From CAZTDU01 sp050248795 (lineage in GTDB: Bacteria; Pseudomonadota; Gammaproteobacteria; Burkholderiales; SG8-39): a DNA stretch of 64,000 nt. A model generated the notes under the pieces. It was not told the origin of the DNA. It searched no databases and worked only from the letters and a program-made list of their open reading frames with translations. This document shows, one piece after another, positions 32,235-40,841 of the stretch (position 1 is the stretch's first letter; each line of letters opens with the position of its first letter). A program made the position numbers and the translations under genes. The stretch is from positions 21,748 through 85,747 of the forward strand of contig JBFWRS010000014.1 in assembly GCA_050248795.1 (NCBI GenBank). Reading direction: 5' to 3'.

Positions 32235-35033
32235 ATGGCGGACGAGCAGACCGAAGCGGCAAACCGGCTGTTGCGGCTGGTGCAGGAGTTCCTCGCTGAA
32301 ACCCATCCGTCCGGCGCACGCACCGCGCGCCTGGATTCGCACCTGGAGCGCGACCTTGGCCTGGACAGCCTTGCGCGGGTCGAGCTCCTGCTCCGCGTCA
32401 AGGATGCACTCAGGATCGAGGTGCCGGACGACGCGGTGACCGAGGTCGAGCAGGTGGGCGACCTGCTGCGCTTCATCGCGCGTGGCAGCGCCGCGCAGGG
32501 CGTTGCCGCAGCCGCGCGCGTCGTGCATCAACGCGAGGCAAGCTACCCCGCGGAAGCGAAGACGCTGGTCGAGGTGCTGGACTGGCACGCCGAGCGGCAC
32601 CCGGAACAGGTGTACGCGGTCATCTACGGCGAGCACGAGCGCGAGGAGGAACTGAGCTTCGGCGCGTTCCGCGACGAAGCGAAAGCCGTGGCACGCGGCC
32701 TGGTGGCGAGCGGCGTGGCTGCCGGTCAGACCGTGGCGCTGATGCTGCCCACCGGGCGCGAGTACCTGGCGAGCTTCTTCGGCGTGCTGATGGCCGGTGC
32801 GGTGCCGGTGCCGATCTACCCGCCGGTCCGGCTCGCGCAGGTGGAGGAGCACCTGAAGCGGCACACGCGCATCCTCGCCAACGCCGGCTGCGTGCTGATC
32901 ATCACGGTGCCCCAGGCCAAGCCCTTCGCGATCCTGCTGCGCGCCGCGGTTCCGGAAATGAAGGACATCGTCACGGCGGGAGAACTTTCCTCGCGCGCGC
33001 GCGACCAGGCCTTGCCGACCCCGCGGGAGAGCGACCTTGCGTTCATCCAGTACACCTCGGGCAGCACCGGCGAGCCCAAGGGCGTCGCGCTCAGTCACGC
33101 CAACCTGCTGGTGAACGTACGCGCCATGGGGCGCAGGCTGGAAGTCTCCAGCAAGGACGTGTTCGTGAGCTGGCTGCCGCTGTACCACGACATGGGGCTG
33201 ATCGGCGCATGCATGGGCTCGCTGATATTCGGCATGCTGTTCGTGCTCATGTCCCCCCTCGCCTTCCTGTCGGAGCCGGCGCGCTGGCTGCGCGCGATCA
33301 GCCGCCATGGCGGCACGCTGTCCGGCGGGCCGAACTTCGCCTACGAGCTGGTCGCCGCGCGCGTGCCCGACGCGCAACTGGAGGGACTCGACCTGTCGAC
33401 CTGGCGCGTCGCGTTCAACGGCGCCGAACCGGTGAACCTGGCGACGATGGAAAAATTCTGCGCCCGCTTCACGCAGGTGGGCTTTCGCCCCTGCGCGCTG
33501 CAGGCGGTGTACGGCCTGGCCGAAAGCTCGCTCGGCGTTGCGTTTCCGCCCATCGATACCGGCACCCACGTCGATGTCATCGACGCCGAGGTCTTCGCCT
33601 CGCAGCGCCGCGCCGCGCCGGTCGCTGCCGATTCGCCTCGCGCAATGCGCGTGCCCGCCTGCGGCCATGCGCTGCACGGGCACGAACTGCGCGTGGTGGA
33701 CGAGCACGGCGTCGAACTGCCCGAGCGCCACGTCGGCACGCTGGAGTTCAAGGGGCCGTCGGTGATGCAGGGATACTTCGGCAGGCCCGAGCTCACCGCG
33801 GGCGTGTTGCGCAACGGCTGGTGCAACTCCGGCGACTACGCCTACATCGCCGGCGGCGCGGTGTACATCACCGGCCGCGAGAAGGACGTCATCATCCGCG
33901 GTGGCCGCAACATCTACCCGTACGACATCGAGCAGGCGGTCGGCAGCGTTGCCGGCATCCGCAAGGGCTGCGTTGCGGTGTTCGGCGTACCGGACACTGC
34001 GCAGGGCACCGAAAAGCTGGTGGTGCTGGCAGAGACACGGGAGACCGACCCCGCCGCGCGCGACGCGCTGCGATCCGGCGTCAACCAGGCTGCGATCGAG
34101 GTTACCGGCCTGCCGCCGGACGAAGTCGTGCTGGCGCCGCCGCACACGGTATTGAAAACATCCAGCGGCAAGATCAGGCGCAGCGCGTGCCGCGATGTCT
34201 ACCTGTCCGGCACCATAGGCCGGGGCGGCGCGCCGCTGGCACTGCAGCTCGCGCGGGTAACCATGTCGATGCTCTCGCAGCGCGCCTTGCACCTCGCCAG
34301 GGCCGCCGCCAACCGCCTGTATGGCATCTGGTGCTGGGCGGTGCTCGCGACCCTGCTCGCGCCGCTGTGGCTGACAGGCGTACTGCTGCCGCGGCCCGCG
34401 CTGCTGCGTCCGCTTACCAAGGGGGTGGCACGCACGCTGCTGGCGCTGATGGGACTGGACGTCCGCGCGAGCGGCCTCGACCGCCTGCCGCGGGAGCCGC
34501 ACGCGCTGGTGGTGAACCACACCAGCTTCCTCGACGCCGTGGTGCTGCTCGCCTTCCTGCCGGCGGATCCACGCGCGCATTTCGTCGCCAAGCGCGAGTA
34601 TGCCGGCCCATGGTGGATCCGACGGCTGTTCGAAGCCGAAGGCGTGGTGTTCGTCGAGCGCCAGGAGACCCGGCAGCTTGCCGAGGATGCGGAGGCGCTG
34701 GTAGCGCTGCTCGCGCGCGGCGACAGCGTGATCATCTTTCCCGAAGGTCTGCTGGACCGCGCCACCGGGCTGCGCCCGTTTCGCTCCGGCGTTTTCCTCG
34801 CCGCGGCAAAGACCGGCGTGCCGGTGGCAACCGCCGGGCTGCGCGGCCTGCGCACCGTGCTGCGCGATGGCGTCTGGTGGCCGCGACGCGCCCCGGTGGA
34901 ACTCGAGCTGGGCGCGGTGCTGCGCGCCGAAGGCGGCGACTGGGCCTCGGCGGCGAAGCTGCGCGACGCCGCACGGTCGGAAGTGCTGCGCCTGTGCGGC
35001 GAGCCTGACCTTGGCAGCCTGCCGCAACCATGA
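32235..35033 (+). CDS. ACP-FAAL-PlsC fusion: acyl carrier domain, fatty acyl-AMP ligase and acyltransferase
   Basis: A 932-residue three-domain protein. Residues 1-85 form an acyl carrier domain with the phosphopantetheine serine in DLGLDSLARVE (Ser45). Residues 105-660 form an adenylation domain of the fatty acyl-AMP ligase type: YTSGSTGEPKG at 273-283, WLPLYHDMGLIG, SGGPNFAYEL, VAFNGAEPV. Residues 690-715 are hydrophobic, then a PlsC acyltransferase domain has NHTSFLD (761-767) and FPEG (835-838). The parts suggest loading of a fatty acid onto the built-in ACP and transfer to a (lyso)lipid or glycerophosphate at the membrane. E. coli Aas joins the last two activities in the reverse order and without ACP. 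Confidence 0.87.
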   Translation: MADEQTEAANRLLRLVQEFLAETHPSGARTARLDSHLERDLGLDSLARVELLLRVKDALRIEVPDDAVTEVEQVGDLLRFIARGSAAQGVAAAARVVHQREASYPAEAKTLVEVLDWHAERHPEQVYAVIYGEHEREEELSFGAFRDEAKAVARGLVASGVAAGQTVALMLPTGREYLASFFGVLMAGAVPVPIYPPVRLAQVEEHLKRHTRILANAGCVLIITVPQAKPFAILLRAAVPEMKDIVTAGELSSRARDQALPTPRESDLAFIQYTSGSTGEPKGVALSHANLLVNVRAMGRRLEVSSKDVFVSWLPLYHDMGLIGACMGSLIFGMLFVLMSPLAFLSEPARWLRAISRHGGTLSGGPNFAYELVAARVPDAQLEGLDLSTWRVAFNGAEPVNLATMEKFCARFTQVGFRPCALQAVYGLAESSLGVAFPPIDTGTHVDVIDAEVFASQRRAAPVAADSPRAMRVPACGHALHGHELRVVDEHGVELPERHVGTLEFKGPSVMQGYFGRPELTAGVLRNGWCNSGDYAYIAGGAVYITGREKDVIIRGGRNIYPYDIEQAVGSVAGIRKGCVAVFGVPDTAQGTEKLVVLAETRETDPAARDALRSGVNQAAIEVTGLPPDEVVLAPPHTVLKTSSGKIRRSACRDVYLSGTIGRGGAPLALQLARVTMSMLSQRALHLARAAANRLYGIWCWAVLATLLAPLWLTGVLLPRPALLRPLTKGVARTLLALMGLDVRASGLDRLPREPHALVVNHTSFLDAVVLLAFLPADPRAHFVAKREYAGPWWIRRLFEAEGVVFVERQETRQLAEDAEALVALLARGDSVIIFPEGLLDRATGLRPFRSGVFLAAAKTGVPVATAGLRGLRTVLRDGVWWPRRAPVELELGAVLRAEGGDWASAAKLRDAARSEVLRLCGEPDLGSLPQP

Positions 35034-36490
35034 ACCTGTCACGCATCGTCGCAGGCTGGGCGGGGCATCTCCCCGACAAGGTGGCGCTGCATTTCCACGG
35101 CGAGGATTTCACCTATGCCATGCTGTGGCAGCGCACCGTCGCGGCCACGGTGACTCTGGCCGCGCGCGGCATCGGCAAGGGCGAGCGCGTTGCTTTCCTT
35201 GGCTACAACCACCCGGACATGCTGGTGCTGCTGCTGGCGCTGTCGCGTCTCGGAGCGATCCTGGTGCCGCTGAACTGGCGGCTCGCCGCGGCGGAACACC
35301 GCCAGGTCGTCGCGGATTGCGCACCCCGCCTGCTGGTGTGCGAGCCCGAGTTCGCGGCAGCGGCGCAGGCGCTGTCGGTGCCGATGCTCGAATTGTCGGC
35401 GCACTGGCCGGCGTCCGGGGCGGCGGCGCCCGTGCACGGCAGCGATGCCGACGACGCGCTCATCGTCTACACCTCCGGCACCACCGGTCGCCCCAAGGGC
35501 GCGGTGCTGACGCAGTCGGCGCTGCTGTGGAACGGCTTCAACGCCATCCATGCGCACGACCTCGGCCAGGCAGACCACGTGCTGAGCGCGCTGCCGATGT
35601 TCCACGTCGGCGGGCTGAACAACCAGACGCTGCCGGCGCTGCTGGCGGGTGCGACCGTCACGCTGCACAGGCGATTCGAGCCGGGATTGTGGCTGGCCGA
35701 CGTGGCGCGGCGGCGACCGAGCTTGAGCCTGCTCGTGCCGGCAACCATGCAGGCAGTGATCGCCCATGCAGACTGGGCGTCAACGGATCTTGGCTCGCTG
35801 AGGATGCTGAGTACGGGTTCGATGGTCGTTCCCGGCTCTTTGATCCACGCCTTCCATGCGCGCGGCGTGCCGGTCGGGCAGATCTATGGCTCGACGGAAA
35901 CCGCACCGATCGCCGCGGTGCTGCTCAGGGAAGACGCGATGGCCCGGGTGGGCAGCACGGGCAAGCCCGCACTGCACTGTGAAGTCAGGGTGGTCGCCGA
36001 CGACACCGGCGCCGAGGCCGCGAATGACGTGGTCGGAGAAGTCTGGGTGCGCGGGCCGAACCTGATGCGCTGTTACTGGAACGATCCGGATGCGACGCGG
36101 GCTGTAATGCACGATGGCTGGTTCAGGACCGGGGACCTGGCGCGCCGCGACGCCGACGGCTTCCTGTGGATCGCAGGCCGTGCCAGGGAGCTGATCATCT
36201 CCGGTGGCGAGAACATCCATCCTGCGGAACTCGAGAACGTACTCGCCGACTGCGCCGACATCGCCGAGAGTGCGGTGGTCGGCATCGCCGACCCGAAATG
36301 GGGCGAGGCCGCTTGCGCCTGCGTGGTCGCGAAGCCGGGCGCGAAGCTGGACGAGGCCGGCGTACTGGCGCTGTTCAGCGATCGCCTGGCGCGATTCAAG
36401 CACCCGCGGCGCGTGGTATTCCTCGATGCCCTGCCGAAGAACGCCCTAGGCAAGGTACAGAAGCACGAACTGCGCAAGTCCGTGGGTTAG
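35030..36490 (+). CDS. acyl-CoA synthetase (AMP-binding, fatty-acid-CoA ligase type)
   Basis: A 486-residue cytoplasmic ligase with the P-loop YTSGTTGRPKG (147-157), YGSTETAP, the hinge GWFRTGDLARRDADGFLWIAGR and the C-terminal catalytic lysine in PKNALGKVQKHEL. It would activate a carboxylic acid as CoA thioester. It overlaps the fusion gene by four bases (ATGA) and is the last gene of the five-gene set; its end overlaps the converging pxpA by four bases. Substrate unknown; medium-chain or aromatic acids are both possible. Confidence 0.87.
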   Translation: MNLSRIVAGWAGHLPDKVALHFHGEDFTYAMLWQRTVAATVTLAARGIGKGERVAFLGYNHPDMLVLLLALSRLGAILVPLNWRLAAAEHRQVVADCAPRLLVCEPEFAAAAQALSVPMLELSAHWPASGAAAPVHGSDADDALIVYTSGTTGRPKGAVLTQSALLWNGFNAIHAHDLGQADHVLSALPMFHVGGLNNQTLPALLAGATVTLHRRFEPGLWLADVARRRPSLSLLVPATMQAVIAHADWASTDLGSLRMLSTGSMVVPGSLIHAFHARGVPVGQIYGSTETAPIAAVLLREDAMARVGSTGKPALHCEVRVVADDTGAEAANDVVGEVWVRGPNLMRCYWNDPDATRAVMHDGWFRTGDLARRDADGFLWIAGRARELIISGGENIHPAELENVLADCADIAESAVVGIADPKWGEAACACVVAKPGAKLDEAGVLALFSDRLARFKHPRRVVFLDALPKNALGKVQKHELRKSVG

Positions 36491-37242
36491 GGCGCAGCGA
36501 CGCGGATTCCCTGCTTTTCGAACGCCCCGCGCAGCGCGACGGCGAACTGCACTGCACCCGGCTGGTCGCCGTGCAGGCAGATGGTCCCGGCTTCGACCTT
36601 CACGGTCTTGCCGGATTGGCTCTTGAGGGTGCCCTGCTGCACCATGCCCAGCGCCTGCGCGACCGCAGCGCCTTCGTCTTCGATCATCGCGCCCGCGCTG
36701 GTGCGCGGCGTGAGCGTGCCATCGTCCTGGTAACTGCGGTCCGCGAACACCTCGGCGATCGTGGGTATGCCGAGGCGCTTTCCCGCTTCCATCATGCGGC
36801 TGCCGGATAGCGCGTACAGGATCACGCCGTCACCGAGATCGCGCACCGCCCGCGCGATGCCGTCGGCGAGCCCGGCGTCGGTGGCAGCCATGTTGTAGAA
36901 GGCGCCGTGGCACTTGACGTGGTGCAGACGCGCACCCGCGGCACGTGCGAAGGCCTGCACCGCCCCCGCCTGGTAGACCACCAGGTCGTAGGCTTCGTCC
37001 GGCGTCAGTTTCATGGCGCGGCGGCCGAAGCCCATGATGTCCGGCAGCGACGGATGCGCGCCGACCGCGACGCCGTGCGAAACGGCGAGCGCGACGGTGT
37101 GGCGGATCGTCGCCGGGTCGCCGCCGTGGAAACCGCACGCCACGTTGGCGGACGTGATGTGCGGCATCACGCCCTCGTCGTTGCCCATCTTCCAGGCACC
37201 ATAGCTCTCGCCCAGGTCGCAGTTGATGTCGATGCTGTTCAT
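36487..37242 (-). CDS. pxpA: 5-oxoprolinase subunit A
   Basis: A 251-residue LamB/YcsF-family protein, the subunit that hydrolyses phosphorylated 5-oxoproline in the ATP-dependent PxpABC enzyme, returning 5-oxoproline to glutamate. Conserved stretches are DINCDLGESYGAWKMGND, ANVACGFHGGDP, HPSLPDIMGFGRR and ICLHGDQPGA. It is the last gene of the pxpB-pxpC-pxpA group, 18 bases after pxpC. Length is standard. Confidence 0.93.
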   Translation of the reverse strand: MNSIDINCDLGESYGAWKMGNDEGVMPHITSANVACGFHGGDPATIRHTVALAVSHGVAVGAHPSLPDIMGFGRRAMKLTPDEAYDLVVYQAGAVQAFARAAGARLHHVKCHGAFYNMAATDAGLADGIARAVRDLGDGVILYALSGSRMMEAGKRLGIPTIAEVFADRSYQDDGTLTPRTSAGAMIEDEGAAVAQALGMVQQGTLKSQSGKTVKVEAGTICLHGDQPGAVQFAVALRGAFEKQGIRVAAP

Positions 37243-37260
37243 GTCGTCGTCACTCCTCGG

Positions 37261-38277
37261 TCATTCCGCGTACTGCCATGCAAGGGTGCGGCGCAGGGCC
37301 GCCATCTGGTGTTCCAGGACGCCGCGCAGGGCATCCGCGATCGGCGTGTCGATGCGGCCGAAACGCAGCACCGCGCCCGGCGCCGCCTGCGCAAGGCGTG
37401 GTATGTCGGCGCCGGCAACCTCGGCGATCTTGGCATAGCCGCCGGTGGTCTGGTGGTCCGCCATCAGCACGATGGGCGCGCCATCCGCCGGCACCTGCAC
37501 CGTGCCCAGGCAGGTCGGCTCGGAAAGGATGTCGCCCGGCTGCCGGCGCTGCAGCTCCGGGCCGCCGAGGCGAAAGCCCATGCGGTTGGAATCGGCGAGC
37601 ACGCGCCACTGCGTGCCGAAGAACGCGTCCAGCGCCGCATCTTCGAAGAGATCCGTGTTCCTGCCTGCCATCGCGTGCAGGCGGATCTCGTCGCCAACGG
37701 GCAGCGTGAGGTCCGGCGCGCGCCATGTCACGCTGGTCATGCCCTCGACCACCCGGGTCGGTCCGTGCGAACGCAGCATTGCGGTACGCCGGACGGCGAG
37801 CGCCTCTGCGTGCGCGGAAAGCGGCAGCCGGTCGCCCGCGCGCAGCGCGCGCCCTTCATGGCCGCCAAAACCCGCCGGCACATAGGTGCTGGCGCTGCCC
37901 AGCACGTCGGGAACGTCGATGCCGCCGGCGAACGCGAGGTAGGCGCGGCAGCCCTGCTTCGCGCTGCCGCAATCGAGCCGCGCGCCTGCCCTGAGGGCAA
38001 CCGGCCGACCGCGCGGCACGGGGGTGCCGTCTGCGCGCGCATCGAAGTCCGCACCCTGCAAGGCGAGCAGCACGTCGTGATCGAACTGCAGCGTAGGGCC
38101 GCGCAGCGTGATTTCGAGCGTGGGCGCAGCCTCGTCGTTTCCGACCAGCGCATTGGCGATGCGATGCGAGACCTCGTCCATGGCGCCGCAGGGCACGATG
38201 CCCAGGTGCTGCATGCCGTAGCGTCCGAGGTCCTGCACGGTACTCAGCATGCCCGGCTTCAACACGCTGATGCTCAT
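37261..38277 (-). CDS. pxpC: 5-oxoprolinase subunit C (biotin-dependent carboxyltransferase-like)
   Basis: A 338-residue KipA/AHS2-domain protein that forms the catalytic complex with PxpB. The family opening VLKPGMLSTVQDLGRYGMQHLG and SNRMGFRLGGPEL are clear. ATG 38277 overlaps the pxpB stop as ATGA. The longer open frame upstream overlaps pxpB and is not used. Together with PxpB and PxpA it makes the prokaryotic 5-oxoprolinase. Confidence 0.92.
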   Translation of the reverse strand: MSISVLKPGMLSTVQDLGRYGMQHLGIVPCGAMDEVSHRIANALVGNDEAAPTLEITLRGPTLQFDHDVLLALQGADFDARADGTPVPRGRPVALRAGARLDCGSAKQGCRAYLAFAGGIDVPDVLGSASTYVPAGFGGHEGRALRAGDRLPLSAHAEALAVRRTAMLRSHGPTRVVEGMTSVTWRAPDLTLPVGDEIRLHAMAGRNTDLFEDAALDAFFGTQWRVLADSNRMGFRLGGPELQRRQPGDILSEPTCLGTVQVPADGAPIVLMADHQTTGGYAKIAEVAGADIPRLAQAAPGAVLRFGRIDTPIADALRGVLEHQMAALRRTLAWQYAE

Positions 38278-39044
38278 GTGCCGGCGAGCGCGAGCTTGCG
38301 CAGGCGGTTGAACTCCGCGCGATCCACGGGCACGAAGCGCACCTTCTGCCCGGGGAAGAAGATCGCCGGTGGCGTGCGGCGGGCATCGAAGATGCGCAGG
38401 GGCGTGCGGCCGATGAGGCTCCAGCCGCCGGAGATGGCGAACGGATACACCACGCTCTGGCCGTTCGCGATGGCGACAGAACCCTCCGGCACGCGCGTGC
38501 GCGGCGTCGCCCGCCGCGGCACCGAGAGTGCCGGGTCGAGTCCGCCGATGTAAGGGTGGCCGGGCGCAAAGCCGACCATCAGGACGCGGTGCTCCGATGC
38601 GGCGTGCCGCCGGACTACCTCGGCCGCCTCGAGTCCGGTGCGTCCGGCAACTTCCTCGAGGTCGGGCGCGAAATCCCCTTCGTAGCAGACCGGGACTTCG
38701 AGCACCCGGGTTCCGGCAGGGTCCCTTCCCAGCGCCGCGCCGAGCGAGGACTCGATCAGCGTGCGCACCTCGTCTCGCGCCGCGCCGAGCCGCGCATCGG
38801 CGGCTGCCGGATCGAGCCTTGCCACCGCGACCGGATCGAAGTGCACCGCGAGCGAGCCGATCGCCGGCACCACGTCGCGCACCCATGGCACGCGTCGCGC
38901 GCGGATCGCGGCAGCGATGCGCTGGATGCGCGCGTTCACCTCCAGGTCGACGCTGTCGGCGAACTCCGCCAGCAGCGCGCTGTCGCCCAGCGGGACGATG
39001 CGCAGCCTGGCACCGCGACGCTTGCCGGAACCGAAGAAAGGCAT
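38274..39044 (-). CDS. pxpB: 5-oxoprolinase subunit B
   Basis: A 256-residue KipI/AHS1-domain protein. The typical stretches are RIVPLGDSALLAEF, the PVCYEGDFAPDLEEVA motif, and GFAPGHPYIGGLDPALSVPRR. It partners PxpC in ATP-dependent activation of 5-oxoproline. Its ATG shares one base with the stop of the upstream hydratase-like gene, so the four genes form one coupled operon. Confidence 0.92.
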   Translation of the reverse strand: MPFFGSGKRRGARLRIVPLGDSALLAEFADSVDLEVNARIQRIAAAIRARRVPWVRDVVPAIGSLAVHFDPVAVARLDPAAADARLGAARDEVRTLIESSLGAALGRDPAGTRVLEVPVCYEGDFAPDLEEVAGRTGLEAAEVVRRHAASEHRVLMVGFAPGHPYIGGLDPALSVPRRATPRTRVPEGSVAIANGQSVVYPFAISGGWSLIGRTPLRIFDARRTPPAIFFPGQKVRFVPVDRAEFNRLRKLALAGT

Positions 39045-39844
39045 CAGCGACCGACGTCCAGCGCCACCGTGCCGAGCGCGCCGGCATCGAAGGAGATGCG
39101 GTCTCCGGCACGCGGGAATTTCGAGGTCACGAGGCTACCGGTGATGACGACGTCTCCTGCCGCAAGCACCTGTCCACGCGTCGCCAGGTGGTTGGCTATC
39201 CAGGCCACGACGTTGAGCGGATGCCCCATGGCATCGGTACCGCTGCCCTCCCCGACCACGCTGCCGTTGATGCTGGCAACGCCACGCAGTGTGGCGAGGT
39301 CGATCGCCTGCCATGCCTGCACTGGCGTGCCGAGCACTGCGCCTTCGTTCCGGGCATTGTCCGCGATCAGGTCGAGGCCGTGCGCGGCAAGCACTGCATA
39401 GTCTGCATCGCGGTCGTCTGCCAGTTCCAGCGCGGGCATCACCGCCGCCACGGCGCTCCCCGCCTCCTTCGCCGTGTACGGCTGCTGGCGCGGCGGCAGG
39501 TCGCTGCCGAGCTGCATGCAGATCTCGAATTCCACGATCAGTCGGACATGGCCGGCTGCGCTGGTCCTTGCGGGCGAGCGCAGCACCTGGAATTCGTGCA
39601 TCGCGCCTGCGATCGGCGTGTCCAGGCCGACCATGGCCTGCATCTGCGGCGTCGTCAGGGCGATCTTCCAGCCGATCCGCCGGCCTCGACTGCCGGACTT
39701 CAATGCAACGAACGCATCCTGCACCGCATACGCCTCCTCTACCGATGCAGGGGCGCAATGCGCCGGCAGCGGACGAAAGCGGTGCCGCGCGGCATGCTCG
39801 TCCAGCAGGAACTGCGCCGCCTGACGGATGCGCGAATCGTCCAT
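39044..39844 (-). CDS. 2-keto-4-pentenoate hydratase-like protein (FAH superfamily)
   Basis: A 266-residue protein of the MhpD/XylJ-type hydratase branch of the fumarylacetoacetase superfamily. The metal-site region VEFEICMQLGSDLP and the GRRIGWKIALTTPQMQ motif identify it. Such enzymes add water to 2-hydroxypenta-2,4-dienoates in meta-cleavage pathways. No ring-cleavage gene is nearby on this strand; instead it heads the 5-oxoprolinase operon with a one-base overlap. It may therefore act on another 2-oxo acid. ATG 39844 is used; frame upstream runs into the tRNAs. Confidence 0.83.
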   Translation of the reverse strand: MDDSRIRQAAQFLLDEHAARHRFRPLPAHCAPASVEEAYAVQDAFVALKSGSRGRRIGWKIALTTPQMQAMVGLDTPIAGAMHEFQVLRSPARTSAAGHVRLIVEFEICMQLGSDLPPRQQPYTAKEAGSAVAAVMPALELADDRDADYAVLAAHGLDLIADNARNEGAVLGTPVQAWQAIDLATLRGVASINGSVVGEGSGTDAMGHPLNVVAWIANHLATRGQVLAAGDVVITGSLVTSKFPRAGDRISFDAGALGTVALDVGR

Positions 39845-39853
39845 GGTGCTGCG

Positions 39854-39890
39854 ATTGTAGGATACGGAGAAACCATCCGCGAACGCGGAT
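39854..39890 (-). promoter_or_regulatory. candidate promoter and operator of the hydratase-pxp operon
   Basis: TACAAT on the minus strand (39854-39859) lies 10 bases before ATG 39844. A near-perfect palindrome ATCCGCGAACGCGGAT (39875-39890) covers the place of the -35. The arrangement suggests a repressor site; no regulator gene is adjacent. Confidence 0.38.
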
Positions 39891-39946
39891 CCTGCCAACG
39901 CCTGAATATCGTCGCCGCGGAATCGCATGCGACGCGTCGCGTGACT

Positions 39947-40032
39947 TGGTGCCCGGGGCCGGACTCGAACCGGCACGGCTTTTGGCCGGGGGATTTTAAG
40001 TCCCCTGTGTCTACCAGTTTCACCACCCAGGC
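39947..40032 (-). tRNA. tRNA-Leu (anticodon TAA)
   Basis: The minus strand begins GCCTGGG and ends CCCGGGC-A-CCA, a seven-pair acceptor stem with encoded CCA. The anticodon loop reads CTTAAAA, giving TAA. The 86-base length includes the long variable arm of leucine tRNAs. It is last in a tRNA-Gly-Cys-Leu cluster after pgsA, as in E. coli (glyW-cysT-leuZ). Confidence 0.96.
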
Positions 40033-40047
40033 AGCTTGTCGAGGATA

Positions 40048-40121
40048 TGGAGGCGGGGGTCGGAATTGAACCGGCGTAGACGGCTTTGCAGGCCGCTGCA
40101 TAACCACTCTGCCACCCCGCC
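40048..40121 (-). tRNA. tRNA-Cys (anticodon GCA)
   Basis: The minus strand begins GGCGGGG and ends CCCCGCC-T-CCA, with the GCA anticodon in CTGCAAA and the TTCAATT T-loop. Length is 74 bases with CCA encoded. It lies between tRNA-Gly and tRNA-Leu. Confidence 0.96.
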
Positions 40122-40173
40122 CCGGGGGACGGCACTCAGGATAAGTGCGCGCCCGGGATGAAACAGGGAATTC

Positions 40174-40249
40174 TGGAGCGGGAGAAGAGTCTCGAACTCT
40201 CGACCTCAACCTTGGCAAGGTTGCGCTCTACCAACTGAGCTACTCCCGC
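40174..40249 (-). tRNA. tRNA-Gly (anticodon GCC)
   Basis: The minus strand begins GCGGGAG and ends CTCCCGC-T-CCA, with anticodon GCC in TTGCCAA and the TTCGAGA T-loop. Length is 76 bases with CCA encoded. It follows the pgsA stop by 22 bases and is probably co-transcribed with it. Confidence 0.96.
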
Positions 40250-40271
40250 ATTTGGGGATGCGAATTATACC

Positions 40272-40841
40272 CTAGCCCGCGGCGTGCGGAAGCGCCTTGC
40301 GCAGGTAGTACAGCATCGACACCACGGTCAGCACCGCGGCGACGTTGATGAGCACCGTGCCCAGCCACTGGCAATCGACCACGCCGAACAGGCGCTCATG
40401 GTAGAGCAGCAGCGGTATCGCCACCATCTGGCTGACGGTCTTCAGCTTGCCGACGAACGCCACCGCCACGCTTTTGGATTGACCCACGGTCGCCATCCAT
40501 TCGCGCAGCGCGGATATGGCGATCTCGCGGCCGATGATGATGAGGGTCACCACCGCCTCGACGCGGCCCAGTTCCAGCAGCACGATCAGCGCGCCGGCGA
40601 CCATCAGCTTGTCGGCGACGGGATCGAGGAAGGCGCCGAATGCGGACATCTGGTTGAGCCTGCGCGCGAGGTAGCCGTCCAGCCAGTCGGTGATCGCGGC
40701 GAAGATGAATACCCCGGTCGCCGCGATGTTCTTGCCCTCGAACGACAGTACGCTGACCGGGATGTAGAAGATTCCGACGATCAGCGGGATCAGCACGATG
40801 CGCGATATCGTCACCAGGTTGGGCGCGTTGATGATCTTCAC
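40272..40841 (-). CDS. pgsA: CDP-diacylglycerol-glycerol-3-phosphate 3-phosphatidyltransferase
   Basis: A 189-residue inner-membrane enzyme for the committed step of phosphatidylglycerol synthesis. The CDP-alcohol phosphotransferase motif is complete: Asp52, Asp55-Gly, Ala59-Arg60, Gly69, Asp73 and Asp77. Four or more membrane helices surround it. The ATG overlaps the uvrC stop by four bases. The order uvrC-pgsA-tRNA-Gly-Cys-Leu is the same as in E. coli. Confidence 0.95.
   Translation of the reverse strand: MKIINAPNLVTISRIVLIPLIVGIFYIPVSVLSFEGKNIAATGVFIFAAITDWLDGYLARRLNQMSAFGAFLDPVADKLMVAGALIVLLELGRVEAVVTLIIIGREIAISALREWMATVGQSKSVAVAFVGKLKTVSQMVAIPLLLYHERLFGVVDCQWLGTVLINVAAVLTVVSMLYYLRKALPHAAG

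Noticed and set aside
30897..35042. A 1381-codon open frame on the minus strand opposite the ligase/acyltransferase operon
   Set aside because: It is rich in Arg, His, Gln and Ala with no recognisable domain. It mirrors well-recognised genes on the plus strand, a common effect of high GC.
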